The notes: generated by a model from the sequence alone, not told the origin. A stretch of DNA of 64,000 bases from Spongiivirga citrea (GCF_010671565.1 NZ_JAABOQ010000002.1:62001-126000), one strand, 5' to 3'; positions 26,598 through 36,715 are shown, counted from the stretch's first letter. Translations and numbers: made by a program.

Positions 26598-28600
26598 AGT
26601 CCCTCTTTTTATTTTTCACATTAATAGTTTTTGGTGTTACAAATGCCCAATTCGAGGATCGAGTTGAATGGTCAACTGCTATAGAAAAGCTTTCTGAAGA
26701 TGAATATCGGCTAACATTTACGGCTGTTATGGATGAAGGTTGGCATATTTATGGTCAACCATCAGAAGGAGAAGAGGACCCTTTTGGACCAATTCCAACT
26801 GAATTTATCTTTAATAATGCTGATGGTAATTATGAGCTAATAGGAAAGACAACTCAACCAGATAAAGCACCTTATTTTGATAAAGTCTTTGATCGTGATG
26901 TCATTTACTTTGAGGATGTTGCTATTTTCAACCAAAGGATAAGATTATTAAATAAAGATTTTAATACTGTAGACGTTGAGGTTGGATATAGTGTTTGTGA
27001 TGATAAACAGTGCATGCCACCTACAACTATTGATATTTCAATAAATTTAGATGGATCGGTCGTCGAGAAAGAGGAAAAAGTAGTTGATGAGGCCAGCCTT
27101 ATAAAAGCTGACAAATTAAAAATCGATATTCAAAATACCGAACTTTTAAAAACGGAAGGCAAATCTGCAGAACAGCAAAATAACCTTTGGGTAATTTTCG
27201 GATTAGGTTTTTTAGGTGGATTAATAGCCTTACTAACTCCTTGCGTATTCCCAATGATACCTTTAACCGTTTCGTTCTTTACGAAACAGTCAAACGATCG
27301 AAAAAAGGGAATTGCTAACGCTTTATTATACGGGCTTTTCATTGTGGTGATTTACTTTTTATTGAGTTTGCCATTCCATTTAATGGATAATTTGGATTCG
27401 GAAATACTGAATACGATCTCTACTAACGTTTGGCTTAATGTATTCTTCTTTGTCATTTTCGTTTTCTTCGCATTCTCATTTTTTGGATATTATGAATTGA
27501 CCTTACCTGCGAGCTGGGGAAGTAAAATGGACAATGCTTCGAACGTTGGTGGTGTTGTTGGAATATTCTTTATGGCTGTTACCCTTGCCATCGTTTCCTT
27601 TTCGTGTACTGGACCTATTTTAGGCGGTTTGCTCGGGAGTACCACCTTGGCAAATGGAAATGTAGCTACAAACCTTTCAGCTGGAATGACTGGTTTCGGT
27701 GTCGCCTTGGCGCTCCCGTTTGCTCTGTTTGCCATGTTTCCGGCTTGGTTGAATTCCTTACCGAAATCTGGTGGATGGCTAAATACGGTAAAAGTGCATC
27801 TAGGATTTGCGGAATTGGCATTGGCATTTAAGTTCTTATCATTATCCGACCTTGTGCAACATTGGGGATTATTGAAACGCGAAGTTTTTATCGGAGTATG
27901 GATTGTTATCGGGGTACTATGGCTTTTATATACTTTGGGTAAATTAAAATTTCCGCATGACGGTCCGATTAAGAAATTAGGTTTTGCCCGAATAGGCTTT
28001 GCTACTTTGTTAATCGCGATAATTGTTTACATAGCGCCAGGCTTAATGAAGAACCCAAAATGGGATGCTACTGCCTTTAGCGGCATGTTCCCGCCGGATT
28101 TTTACAGTATTTACGAACGGGAAAATGACTGTCCGCTAGGAATCGATTGTTATAAAGATTTTGATGAAGGCCTAGCAGTAGCAAAAGCGCAGAATAAACC
28201 AATCATGATTGATTTTACTGGTTGGGGTTGTGTTAATTGCCGTCGAATGGAGGAAAATGTTTGGGTAGAAGGTGATATCTATAAGATGCTTAAAAATGAC
28301 TATGTTTTGATCTCTTTGTATGTTGATGATAAGAAAGACTTACCTGCAGATCAACAATTTGATTATGAACTGCCAACGGGTCGAGTAAAAGAGATAAAAA
28401 CTATTGGAAACAAGTGGGCTACTTTTCAAACTATCAATTTCCAAACTGCATCGCAACCCTATTACATTTTAATGGATGCAGATTACAATTTATTAAACAC
28501 TCCAGAGCAATATACCGATAAGGCCACCTACAAGACTTGGCTAAAAGAAGGTTTAGCAAGATTTGAGACGAGTACAGCGAAGCCGAAGTTTGCTTTTTAA
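26594..28600 (+). CDS. dsbD: DsbD-type thiol:disulfide reductase with C-terminal thioredoxin domain
   Basis: DsbD carries electrons from cytosolic thioredoxin across the inner membrane to the periplasm. The 668-residue protein has all three modules. After a signal peptide comes an N-terminal DsbD-alpha domain with Cys pair VCDDKQC near residue 135. A membrane domain of about eight helices (residues about 200-495) follows, with LTPCVFPMIPL and SFSCTGPILGG, each carrying one redox Cys. A C-terminal thioredoxin fold has WGCVNC (Cys546/Cys549). It overlaps tilS by 4 bp. Expected partners are cytochrome c maturation or periplasmic thiol repair proteins. Confidence 0.92.
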   Translation: MKSLFLFFTLIVFGVTNAQFEDRVEWSTAIEKLSEDEYRLTFTAVMDEGWHIYGQPSEGEEDPFGPIPTEFIFNNADGNYELIGKTTQPDKAPYFDKVFDRDVIYFEDVAIFNQRIRLLNKDFNTVDVEVGYSVCDDKQCMPPTTIDISINLDGSVVEKEEKVVDEASLIKADKLKIDIQNTELLKTEGKSAEQQNNLWVIFGLGFLGGLIALLTPCVFPMIPLTVSFFTKQSNDRKKGIANALLYGLFIVVIYFLLSLPFHLMDNLDSEILNTISTNVWLNVFFFVIFVFFAFSFFGYYELTLPASWGSKMDNASNVGGVVGIFFMAVTLAIVSFSCTGPILGGLLGSTTLANGNVATNLSAGMTGFGVALALPFALFAMFPAWLNSLPKSGGWLNTVKVHLGFAELALAFKFLSLSDLVQHWGLLKREVFIGVWIVIGVLWLLYTLGKLKFPHDGPIKKLGFARIGFATLLIAIIVYIAPGLMKNPKWDATAFSGMFPPDFYSIYERENDCPLGIDCYKDFDEGLAVAKAQNKPIMIDFTGWGCVNCRRMEENVWVEGDIYKMLKNDYVLISLYVDDKKDLPADQQFDYELPTGRVKEIKTIGNKWATFQTINFQTASQPYYILMDADYNLLNTPEQYTDKATYKTWLKEGLARFETSTAKPKFAF

Positions 28601-28631
28601 GCTTTATTGATATTAAGGGTTTCCGATTTCG

Positions 28632-28832
28632 CTAATCCTCATCCTCCAAACTAAAAAGCTCCTCTACTGACTGACCAAAAAACGCAGCTAATTTTAATGC
28701 AAGTACCGTAGACGGTACATACTTTCCTTTTTCTAATGCGTTGATTGTTTGTCTGCTTACACCAATTTCATCAGCTAAGGTGCCTTGAGTTACGTCTTTT
28801 ATAGCTCTGGCAATTTTTATCTTATTCTTCAT
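28632..28832 (-). CDS. Small XRE-family helix-turn-helix regulator
   Basis: A 66-residue protein consisting almost entirely of a Cro/C1-type HTH: RAIKDVTQGTLADEIGVSRQTINALEKGKYVPSTVLALKLAAFF, with an acidic C-terminal tail (FSLEDED). It overlaps the upstream membrane-protein gene by 11 bp, so the two form an operon. Such HTH/membrane-protein pairs are frequent in Firmicutes and Bacteroidota. The repeats upstream of the pair at 29341-29385 are a plausible autoregulatory operator. Confidence 0.88.
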   Translation of the reverse strand: MKNKIKIARAIKDVTQGTLADEIGVSRQTINALEKGKYVPSTVLALKLAAFFGQSVEELFSLEDED

Positions 28833-29310
28833 AACGCAGTTCTTTTTTTGATTGATGTAATAAGAAATGAAACCGGATTACAAAAAATAGAATCGGAGTA
28901 AAGGCATTAAAAATAAGTACGTTGAAATATGGCATATCGTATACGAAGATTGTTGCAAATACAAATATTATGGAATTGAGATAGATCGCCCAAATAAGTG
29001 ATTCAGTTCTAATTTTTCCTATAAACTCATCTTCATCTTTCACTTTGGCAAAGCCAACAAAAATGCCACCTAGAATGATGCAAATAGTTAGTATTTCATC
29101 CAATATACCATTTTCGATAACCTCAAAAAAGTTGTCAGAAGGGGAGCTAGATAGAAAAGTATCTCGCCAAATGGCAAAAACGGAAGTCCTCATAACCTCG
29201 TCAAATTCGAAGCCTACAATGTGAACGTAAATCCCATATAAAACACTCGGTATTAAAAGTATCCAACCAACTGTTTTAAGAGAATGGGGTAATAAAAAAC
29301 GTGTGTTCAT
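28822..29310 (-). CDS. Four-helix membrane protein, partner of the HTH regulator
   Basis: A 162-residue protein with about four transmembrane helices (near residues 10-30, 69-90, 105-125 and 130-150) and short polar loops. The C-terminus is basic (HQSKKELRYEE). It has no recognised catalytic motif. The gene is first in a two-gene operon with the small XRE regulator, which it overlaps. A toxin-antitoxin or stress-response role is possible but unsupported. Confidence 0.7.
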   Translation of the reverse strand: MNTRFLLPHSLKTVGWILLIPSVLYGIYVHIVGFEFDEVMRTSVFAIWRDTFLSSSPSDNFFEVIENGILDEILTICIILGGIFVGFAKVKDEDEFIGKIRTESLIWAIYLNSIIFVFATIFVYDMPYFNVLIFNAFTPILFFVIRFHFLLHQSKKELRYEE

Positions 29311-29339
29311 TTTATGATTGATTTTAATTAATAATGATA

Positions 29340-29347
29340 CAAATGTA
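29340..29347 (-). promoter_or_regulatory. Candidate -7 promoter element of the membrane protein/HTH operon
   Basis: Read on the minus strand, TACATTTG matches TAnnTTTG and lies 30 bp before the start codon at 29310. The repeat elements of the adjacent operator overlap it and its upstream region. Confidence 0.45.
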
Positions 29348-29385
29348 AAATAAAATTGATATAAAGTAAAATAAACTTTACATTT
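29341..29385. promoter_or_regulatory. Putative operator: direct and inverted repeats over the promoter
   Basis: GTAAAATAAA occurs at 29345-29354 and again at 29366-29375, a 21-bp period equal to two helical turns. AAATGTAAA (29341-29349) and TTTACATTT (29377-29385) form an outer inverted repeat, and GTAAA-N6-TTTAC forms an inner one. The set covers the operon's -7 element and is a natural binding site for the XRE repressor encoded downstream. Confidence 0.5.
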
Positions 29386-29473
29386 TTTAAAACAAACTTG
29401 TCATTATGCTTTAATTTTAACGAATGTAATTTTCTAATTGTGGTATATTTATACATCTAAAACACCAATTAAA

Positions 29474-31348
29474 ATGACTCGATTTTTAACCCTAGTGCTA
29501 TTATTTTTAGTTGTTGGTTGTAAGCAACAAGTTGATAAAGAAGAAACTACAACAGCTATTGATGCTTATGATGCTCGAGAATACTATGATAAAAAGGAAG
29601 TAACTATTGCAATGCGAGATGGTATTAAACTCCATACTACCATTTATAGCCCTAAAGATACTTCTAAAGAATATCCTATAATTATGTCTCGAACTCCATA
29701 CAGTTGCCGCCCTTATGGAGAAGACCAATACAGAGAAAAAATCGGTCCGAATACCACTATGATGAAAGATGGTTACATTGTAGTGTATCAAGATGTAAGA
29801 GGTCGTTGGAATAGTGAAGGGGTGTATGATAATATGCGCGCGTTTCTTCCAAATAAAACAGGAGATCAAGTAGATGAAGCTTCAGATACATATGACACTA
29901 TCGACTGGTTAATCAACAATGTTGATAATAATAATGGTAATGTAGGAGTTTGGGGTATATCGTATCCTGGATTTTATTCAACATATTCGGCGCTTTCTGG
30001 ACATCCAGCTTTAAAAGCAGTTTCACCACAGGCACCAATTGGCGATTTCTTTTTTGACGATTTTCATCACAACGGAGCCTATTTGTTAAGTTATTGGCGG
30101 GCGACTGCGGTTTTTGGTTATATGAAGGATCAACCTACAAAAGAGTCTTGGTATTCCTTTCCTGACTTGGGTACAAAAGATCAATATCAGTTCTTTTTAG
30201 ACGTAGGTCCACTGTCTAATCTTGATAAATATTATGATGAATCAAACGTTTTTTGGACTCAACTAAAGGAGCATCCAAATTATGATGAGTTTTGGAAAAG
30301 CCGCGGGATCATTCAGCATTTAAAAGATATTAAACCAGCAACTATGATTGTTGGTGGATGGTTTGATGCAGAAGACCTATACGGCCCACTTGAAACTTAT
30401 GGTAGTATCGAAGAAAACTCAAAAGGGAATTACAATACGATTGTAATGGGGCCTTGGAGCCATGGCGATTGGGCAAGAAACAAGAAAAGACAGGCTATTG
30501 GCAATGTTTATTTCGGGGACGATATCTCCACCTTCTTTCAAGAAGAGATAGAAACAAAGTTCTTCGAGCATTTTTTAAAGGGAGAAGGTGACGGAAACAC
30601 TGGCTTACCTGAAGCTTATGTGTATGATACAGGATCGAAGGATTGGAACACTTTTGATTCGTGGCCGCCTAAAAATACGGTGCAGTCTAACTATTATTTG
30701 CAACCAAACCAGACACTTTCTGTTAGAAGAGGAGAACCATTAACAAAGGTTGATTTCGTAAGTGATCCTAAAAAACCAGTGCCATATTCAGAGGATATTA
30801 AAATGGTATTTACGCCCAGGAAATATATGACCGACGATCAGCGTTTCGCCGCAAGAAGACCGGATGTATTGGTTTTTGAAACCGAAGTTCTTGAGGATTC
30901 TGTAACCTTAGCAGGCGACATCATAGCTTCATTAGACGTCGCTACAACGGGAACTGCTGCTGATTGGGTTGTAAAACTTATAGATGTATACCCTCCTGAC
31001 CATCCAGATTATGAGGAAACACAGGCTTATCTAAAGATGGGCAATTATCATCAAATGGTGCGAAGTGAGTCGATGCGAGGACGTTTTAGAAATAGCTTTG
31101 AAAACCCTGAACCCTTCATTCCAAATCAAAAAACTAAAGTCCAGATTAAGCTTCAAGATGTAATGCATACATTTAAGAGAGGACATAAAATTCAGATTCA
31201 AGTACAGAGTACTTGGTTTCCATATATTGATCTGAATCCGCAGACGTATGTAGATAATATTTTTAAAGCCGAAGAGGACGATTTTAAAAAGCAAACACAT
31301 ACCGTATATAACAGTTCTAGTGTCAGGATGAGTATTCTTAAAAAGTAA
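29474..31348 (+). CDS. CocE/NonD family alpha/beta hydrolase, lipoprotein
   Basis: A 624-residue protein of the X-Pro dipeptidyl-peptidase/cocaine-esterase family. ATG 29474 was chosen because it begins a lipoprotein signal peptide with lipobox VVGC (Cys15); an upstream TTG at 29438 would put a polar extension before it. Domain order is the catalytic alpha/beta domain with TRTPYSCRPYG, oxyanion QDVRGRWNSEG, and nucleophile GISYPG. The acid Asp in the FDAEDLYGP region and His in GPWSHGDW follow, then a C-terminal jelly-roll domain typical of the family. It is predicted to hydrolyse acyl esters, amides or beta-lactam-type substrates at the envelope. Confidence 0.88.
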   Translation: MTRFLTLVLLFLVVGCKQQVDKEETTTAIDAYDAREYYDKKEVTIAMRDGIKLHTTIYSPKDTSKEYPIIMSRTPYSCRPYGEDQYREKIGPNTTMMKDGYIVVYQDVRGRWNSEGVYDNMRAFLPNKTGDQVDEASDTYDTIDWLINNVDNNNGNVGVWGISYPGFYSTYSALSGHPALKAVSPQAPIGDFFFDDFHHNGAYLLSYWRATAVFGYMKDQPTKESWYSFPDLGTKDQYQFFLDVGPLSNLDKYYDESNVFWTQLKEHPNYDEFWKSRGIIQHLKDIKPATMIVGGWFDAEDLYGPLETYGSIEENSKGNYNTIVMGPWSHGDWARNKKRQAIGNVYFGDDISTFFQEEIETKFFEHFLKGEGDGNTGLPEAYVYDTGSKDWNTFDSWPPKNTVQSNYYLQPNQTLSVRRGEPLTKVDFVSDPKKPVPYSEDIKMVFTPRKYMTDDQRFAARRPDVLVFETEVLEDSVTLAGDIIASLDVATTGTAADWVVKLIDVYPPDHPDYEETQAYLKMGNYHQMVRSESMRGRFRNSFENPEPFIPNQKTKVQIKLQDVMHTFKRGHKIQIQVQSTWFPYIDLNPQTYVDNIFKAEEDDFKKQTHTVYNSSSVRMSILKK

Positions 31349-31519
31349 GCTGTTCAGCTTTTTTGGTGCGGTTAATCGTGAATATTGTCTAGTTGCAGAA
31401 TTAAGTATAGGGAAGTATTTAAACTTGATGGATTTTTCTATTTTTATTCATTCGTTTAGTCCCCAACCTATTTTGCCCGAAATGTACCTTTTATTAATAG
31501 TAATGGGCTATATTACTTT

Positions 31520-34500
31520 ATGAATAGAAATGAAAAATCGTTTATTTCCATAGGCGGGATGCTAAGATCGTTTTTTACGGTATGTGTCTTGCTAATTTCT
31601 ACATATTCATTTGCGCAGGTTGATTTGCGTATGGAGCAAACGGGAGGGCCAAACCCAGTTACTCAAGTTGGTGATGTTGTTGGTTTTACCATAACTGTTG
31701 ATAACGCTCAGTTAGGAGCAATAGCTTTAACAGGTGTTGAAGTTGAGTTTGTCAATCCAAATTTTGTCGCAACCTTACTTGTTCTAGATTCCGGTGACAG
31801 CAATTCAAATGGAATACTGGATGTTGGAGAAGCCTGGTTATATTCTAGTTCATATACAGTTACTCAAGGGGATATTGACAATGGCTCTCGTTTAACAAAT
31901 GCAGTTAATTTGACAAGTAATGAACTTCCGGCAGAAAGTACTGCTGCAGTTACACTTATTTCGGTAATTAATCGTATTTCGATTGATAAAACACAAACTG
32001 GAGGCCCAAATAACGTCACCGCTGCTAATGAAGTCATAGAATATACAATTGTTCTTACCAATGAAGGACAAATCAGTCAGACAGCTATATCGTTAAGTGA
32101 AACTTTTCCAGGGGCAGGTCCAAATACTCTTAATGGCCCAACAGAAAGCGGTACGGTAGACAATATACTTTCGCCGGGAGAAACATTTACGTACAATGCA
32201 ACTTATACCACAACTGCAGCTGATATTGTTGCTGCTGAGACATTAGTAAATAGAGTTCGCGTTACCACTAACCAAATTTCAGAATCACAATCATCAAGCG
32301 CATCAACACCAGTAAATAACAGTCCTATATTTACAGTTACCAAAACACAGGTTACAGGGCCTACGATTGTTACTGCCGCTGAGCAGCAATTGGAATATGA
32401 TGTTGTTGTAGCTAATTCAGGTACTAGCAATCTAACGGATGTTCAAATTCAAGAGTTTTTTCCTGGAAACGGAGTTTCTTCTCAACAGGCAACTCCCACT
32501 GAAAGCGGAACTGTTGATGGTATATTGAGTCCAAGTGAAACATTTACCTGGCGCGTTCGATATCGACCAGACCAAGAAGATATCGATACTAAGATCAACT
32601 TAATTAATCGAGTGCGCGTGACTGTTGCTGAATCAGCTGTAATTCTTGAAACGCAGGAGACAACTCCTATTCAGCCAATTACTTCGTTGTCGGTAGTTAA
32701 GAATCAGACGGGAGGGCCGGCGAATGTCACTGCAATTGGTCAGTTGCTCACCTATGAGATAACGCTTTTGAATACGGGAACAAGGACGCTCACTAACCTT
32801 GTTTTTACCGATGATTTTCCTGGAAATGGTGCAATGTCCCTAACAGGTCCAGTAGAAAGTGGCACAGTTGATAATGAAATATCACCAGGAGAATCATTTG
32901 TCTACACAGCAACGTATACTGTAACACAAGAAGATATTGATGCTGCTAACCCTCTAGTGAATAGGGCATTTGCGGTTACAACTGAATTTCCAACTACAAT
33001 TACAGATACTGCAATAACACCCGTTAATGGTATTCCGTTATTTACAGTAACTAAAACACAAACTGCTGGACCTGCGTCAGTCTCAGCGCCTGGTGAAGTA
33101 ATCACCTATGAAATTTTGGTAGCAAATACAGGTACGGTTAGTTTAAGTAATGTTGTTTTAGATGATGTTTTTCCTGGAACAGGTGCAAATAGTATAAGTG
33201 CGCCAGTTGAGAGTTTCGCAACAGGGGTAACTGGAATTTTAGAGGTAGGAGAGACATTTACCTATACCGCTACATATACTGTTTTGCAAGAAGATATTGA
33301 TTCAAACTCTCAACTAGTAAATACTGCCAATGTCACTACCCAGGAAACTGGAGCTACAGTAGTCAGTGATACGGCTACTACCCCTGTTGATGCTGTTTTA
33401 TTACTTGAATTGATAAAGCAAGGTACTTATGTTGATGAAAATGGAAACAGTATTACCGATGTTGGGGATGTTATTAACTATGTTTTCACTCTTACCAATG
33501 GAGGGAATAGAACGCTTAATAACATTACAATTAACGATCTGAATACTGATGTTGTGGTCTCAGGATCCCCAATAAATCTTAATTCAGGTGATTCGAACAA
33601 TAGCAACTTTACAGGGCAATATGCCATCACCCAAGTGGATATTGATGCAGGTTTTTTTGAAAATACCGCTGTTGCATCTTCGGATGAGGTCGATTCACCA
33701 ACTGCGGTTTCGAATGTGCCATTGACGCAAACTTTCGGAATTACTTTAGAGAAAAACGACACTTTTGATATTGGTGCTGATGGCATTGTAAATCCTGGAG
33801 ACATTATCACTTATAATTTTACGATCCGAAATACTGGAAATACTACCTTGCAAAATATACAAGTGGTTGATAATGTTGCTGGCGTTATGTTAAGTGGTGG
33901 CCCGTTATCTCAACTAGATCCTGGAGCTGTCAATACTGATACGTTTATCGCGACCTATGCAATAACACAAACCGATATAGATAACCAACAATTTAGCAAT
34001 CAAGCTAGAGTTACTGCCTTAGCTCCTGACAATACAACTGTTGTTGCGGATAATGCTTCTGACGACCCGGATACAGCTGATCCTAATGATCCCACCATTA
34101 CTACCGCACCTAATATAACCGGATTACAACTTTTTAAAACAGGGGTCTTTAACGATGAGAATGGAGATGCGGCTGCACAAGCGGGAGAAACCGTTTCATA
34201 TTCCTTCACTGTAACCAATACAGGCACTGCAACTATAAATAATTTGAGCATAACCGATCCTTTAGTTGTAGTTGATGGCGGACCTTTAGTTGCTTTAGCC
34301 CCAGGAAATACCGACAGTACTACTTTTACCGCAATCTATACTTTAACGGATGCCGATGTGGTTAGCGATTTCATTTTTAACCAAGCTACAGTATCAGGTA
34401 CCGATCCCGATGGTAATATGGTAACCGATTTATCTGATGACCCAAACACCCCAGAAATTGATGATGAAACAGCTACAATTCTGGAACGTTTTCCGAATAT

Positions 34501-35779
34501 TAGCTTGTCAAAAACCGGTATTTTTAATGATGAAAATGGCGATTTTTTACCACAAATAGGAGAAACTGTAAGCTATACCTTCTCATTTAGAAATACCGGT
34601 AACGTTGCCCTTTCTAACATTACAATTAATGATCCCTTAGTTGCCGTTAATGGAACATTTACAGGGAGTTTAGAACCAGGGGATGAAGACACAGCAACAT
34701 TTACAGCGACATATTCAATCGTACAAGCTGATATTGATGCCCGTTTACTAAGTAATCAAGCGACAATAAGTGCATTTTTTGATAACAACGGTGCTTCTGA
34801 AGAAATTCAAGATCTATCAGATGATCCAAATAACGATTCTGATGTTGATACTAATGGAGATGGAGAACCCGATGACCCGACGGTCTTAATTTATCCGGCA
34901 GATACCGATGGTGATGGAATCCAGGACTTAACAGATTTAGATGATGATAATGATGGGATTCCTGATGCAATTGAATTAGAAGGAAATGCAACTCGAGATA
35001 CTGATGAAGACGGCATTATTGATAGTCTGGATCAAGATTCTGATGGTGATGAGCTATTCGATTGGATTGAAGCAGGGCATTTCGCAGAAAATATAACCGC
35101 CGACAATCGGCTAGCAGGACCTTTTGGTGACGATGGTATATCTGATCAAGTACAAGACGACCCTAATTCTGGCGTGATTAATTACGAGCTGGCTGATATA
35201 TCAGATGAGGACGGAATACCGAACTTTCAGGATATGGATGATGATGATGATTCCGTCTTAACCATATTTGAAGGCGCGAATCCAGATGGTGATGGAAACC
35301 CTTTGACTGGAGATACACTAGATACAGATAATGATGAAGTTCCGGATTTTTTGGATCCTGACGATGATAATGATACTCAATTAACGATAGATGAGTCACC
35401 GGATCCTAATGATGATGGTAATCCTGATGACGCTATTGATACTGATGAAGATGGAATTCCAGATTATTTAGATCCAAGTATTGATATTGAGTTTACCGAA
35501 TTTAATGCGATCACCCCGAATGGTGATGCATTGAACAATCAATTGGAACTTAATGGTATCGAGCTATTCCCAGATAATAAAATAGAAATTTTCAACCGTT
35601 GGGGAGCCAAGGTTTACGAAACCAGTGGCTACGGAATAGGAGATAATTTTTTTAGAGGTTTTGCCAATAGTGGGAATGAAAGTGGAAAAAGCCTACCGTC
35701 AGGAACATATTTCTATGTGGTTAATTACGCTAACGGTGTGGAACAGGTAACCAAATCAGGCTATTTATATATCAACTAA
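31520..35779 (+). CDS. Large secreted DUF11-repeat protein with type B T9SS sorting domain
   Basis: A 1419-residue secreted protein. The signal peptide ends near residue 33 (TYSFAQ). About nine DUF11/CARDB-like modules of 110-125 residues follow. Five begin with TGGPxxVT-type motifs (near 38, 155, 272, 393, 510), one with a GNSITDVGD motif (near 630), and three with GDxxxxxGE/D motifs (near 742, 870, 995). An Asp-rich segment at about 1127-1324 has repeated DxDxDG(I/N)xD motifs of thrombospondin type 3 kind, probably binding calcium. The last 90 residues (NKIEIFNRWGAKVYE ... SGTYFYVVNYANG ... GYLYIN) are a type B C-terminal sorting domain. The protein should be exported by T9SS and act at the cell surface as an adhesin or stalk; that role is inferred. 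Confidence 0.9.
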   Translation: MNRNEKSFISIGGMLRSFFTVCVLLISTYSFAQVDLRMEQTGGPNPVTQVGDVVGFTITVDNAQLGAIALTGVEVEFVNPNFVATLLVLDSGDSNSNGILDVGEAWLYSSSYTVTQGDIDNGSRLTNAVNLTSNELPAESTAAVTLISVINRISIDKTQTGGPNNVTAANEVIEYTIVLTNEGQISQTAISLSETFPGAGPNTLNGPTESGTVDNILSPGETFTYNATYTTTAADIVAAETLVNRVRVTTNQISESQSSSASTPVNNSPIFTVTKTQVTGPTIVTAAEQQLEYDVVVANSGTSNLTDVQIQEFFPGNGVSSQQATPTESGTVDGILSPSETFTWRVRYRPDQEDIDTKINLINRVRVTVAESAVILETQETTPIQPITSLSVVKNQTGGPANVTAIGQLLTYEITLLNTGTRTLTNLVFTDDFPGNGAMSLTGPVESGTVDNEISPGESFVYTATYTVTQEDIDAANPLVNRAFAVTTEFPTTITDTAITPVNGIPLFTVTKTQTAGPASVSAPGEVITYEILVANTGTVSLSNVVLDDVFPGTGANSISAPVESFATGVTGILEVGETFTYTATYTVLQEDIDSNSQLVNTANVTTQETGATVVSDTATTPVDAVLLLELIKQGTYVDENGNSITDVGDVINYVFTLTNGGNRTLNNITINDLNTDVVVSGSPINLNSGDSNNSNFTGQYAITQVDIDAGFFENTAVASSDEVDSPTAVSNVPLTQTFGITLEKNDTFDIGADGIVNPGDIITYNFTIRNTGNTTLQNIQVVDNVAGVMLSGGPLSQLDPGAVNTDTFIATYAITQTDIDNQQFSNQARVTALAPDNTTVVADNASDDPDTADPNDPTITTAPNITGLQLFKTGVFNDENGDAAAQAGETVSYSFTVTNTGTATINNLSITDPLVVVDGGPLVALAPGNTDSTTFTAIYTLTDADVVSDFIFNQATVSGTDPDGNMVTDLSDDPNTPEIDDETATILERFPNISLSKTGIFNDENGDFLPQIGETVSYTFSFRNTGNVALSNITINDPLVAVNGTFTGSLEPGDEDTATFTATYSIVQADIDARLLSNQATISAFFDNNGASEEIQDLSDDPNNDSDVDTNGDGEPDDPTVLIYPADTDGDGIQDLTDLDDDNDGIPDAIELEGNATRDTDEDGIIDSLDQDSDGDELFDWIEAGHFAENITADNRLAGPFGDDGISDQVQDDPNSGVINYELADISDEDGIPNFQDMDDDDDSVLTIFEGANPDGDGNPLTGDTLDTDNDEVPDFLDPDDDNDTQLTIDESPDPNDDGNPDDAIDTDEDGIPDYLDPSIDIEFTEFNAITPNGDALNNQLELNGIELFPDNKIEIFNRWGAKVYETSGYGIGDNFFRGFANSGNESGKSLPSGTYFYVVNYANGVEQVTKSGYLYIN

Positions 35780-36712
35780 ATGAAGAACAGAAACATCATA
35801 TTCGCTTTTTTAGCATTGTTCTCATATTTAGCAATAGCGCAACAAGATGCACAGTTTACTCAATACATGTATAATACGGTAACCATTAACCCTGCCTTTG
35901 CCGGAAGTAGGGGTTTGTTTAATGGCACGATTTTTCATCGATCACAATGGGTTGGTTTAGAAGGAGCCCCAGTTACACAAAGCGTTAGTTTTAATACACC
36001 TTTGGGAGAATCAAATAGAGTTGGATTGGGTATATCAGCATTAAATGATGAGATAGGACCTTCAACAGAGCAGGTATTTTTTATTGATTTTTCCTACAAC
36101 ATTGACATTTCTGATAATACAAAATTGGCTTTTGGTTTAAAAGCTGGAGGTAATTTACTAACCGTTGATTTTTCAAAATTGGGTATTCGAGATCCTCAAG
36201 ACCCTGGTTTTGGTGCAAATATTGATAATCGTTTTGCGCCTAATTTTGGAGTCGGTGTTTATATTTATGGAGATAATGGGTACGTAGGGCTGTCCGCTCC
36301 AACAATTTTGGAGACCGAGCATTTTGATACTGATGAGAATCCGTCGTCAAATAGTTTGGCGGTAGAGCGTGCTACGATTTATTTTATGGGGGGTTATGTA
36401 TTTGAGCTAAGTGATTCGTTTAAATTCAAACCCGCAATTTTAACAAAGTACACTGCTGAGGCACCAATACAAGTTGATTTATCGACCAATTTTTTATATA
36501 ACGAAAAGCTCACTTTCGGGCTTGGTTATCGACCAGGCGGTACAGCAAGCGGTTTAGCTGGCTTTCAGGTATCTAAAGGTATATTAATAGGGTATGCTTA
36601 TGATTTTCAGTTAAATGGGCTTCAGGACGCCACAAGTGGATCGCATGAGGTGTTTTTACGTTTTGAAGTGTTCAAGAAAGAAAAGGCAGCAGTTTCACCG
36701 GTTTTCTTTTAA
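35780..36712 (+). CDS. PorP/SprF family type IX secretion outer-membrane protein
   Basis: A 310-residue protein with a signal peptide (FLALFSYLAIAQQ) and the family-defining opening QDAQFTQYMYNTVTINPAFAGSRG, followed by beta-strand-rich barrel sequence. PorP/SprF proteins are needed for surface display of the T9SS substrate encoded next to them, especially SprB-like type B substrates. This gene begins at the base after the adhesin stop, so it is almost certainly the dedicated partner of that protein. The OmpA-type gene follows after 3 bp. Confidence 0.93.
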   Translation: MKNRNIIFAFLALFSYLAIAQQDAQFTQYMYNTVTINPAFAGSRGLFNGTIFHRSQWVGLEGAPVTQSVSFNTPLGESNRVGLGISALNDEIGPSTEQVFFIDFSYNIDISDNTKLAFGLKAGGNLLTVDFSKLGIRDPQDPGFGANIDNRFAPNFGVGVYIYGDNGYVGLSAPTILETEHFDTDENPSSNSLAVERATIYFMGGYVFELSDSFKFKPAILTKYTAEAPIQVDLSTNFLYNEKLTFGLGYRPGGTASGLAGFQVSKGILIGYAYDFQLNGLQDATSGSHEVFLRFEVFKKEKAAVSPVFF

Positions 36713-36715
36713 ACT

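Noticed and set aside
29438-29473. Upstream TTG start for the CocE-type hydrolase
   Set aside because: It would add 12 mostly polar residues before an otherwise standard lipoprotein signal peptide that begins at ATG 29474.
33478-33810. Open frame of 110 codons on the minus strand inside the DUF11 protein gene, with several similar ones along it
   Set aside because: They mirror the low-complexity repeat coding of the plus-strand gene, have no signal peptide or motif, and lack any promoter; they are shadows.
31600-35000. CRISPR-like or DNA tandem repeats in the DUF11 gene
   Set aside because: The similarity is at protein level with period about 350 bp and many substitutions; there are no identical repeats with spacers.
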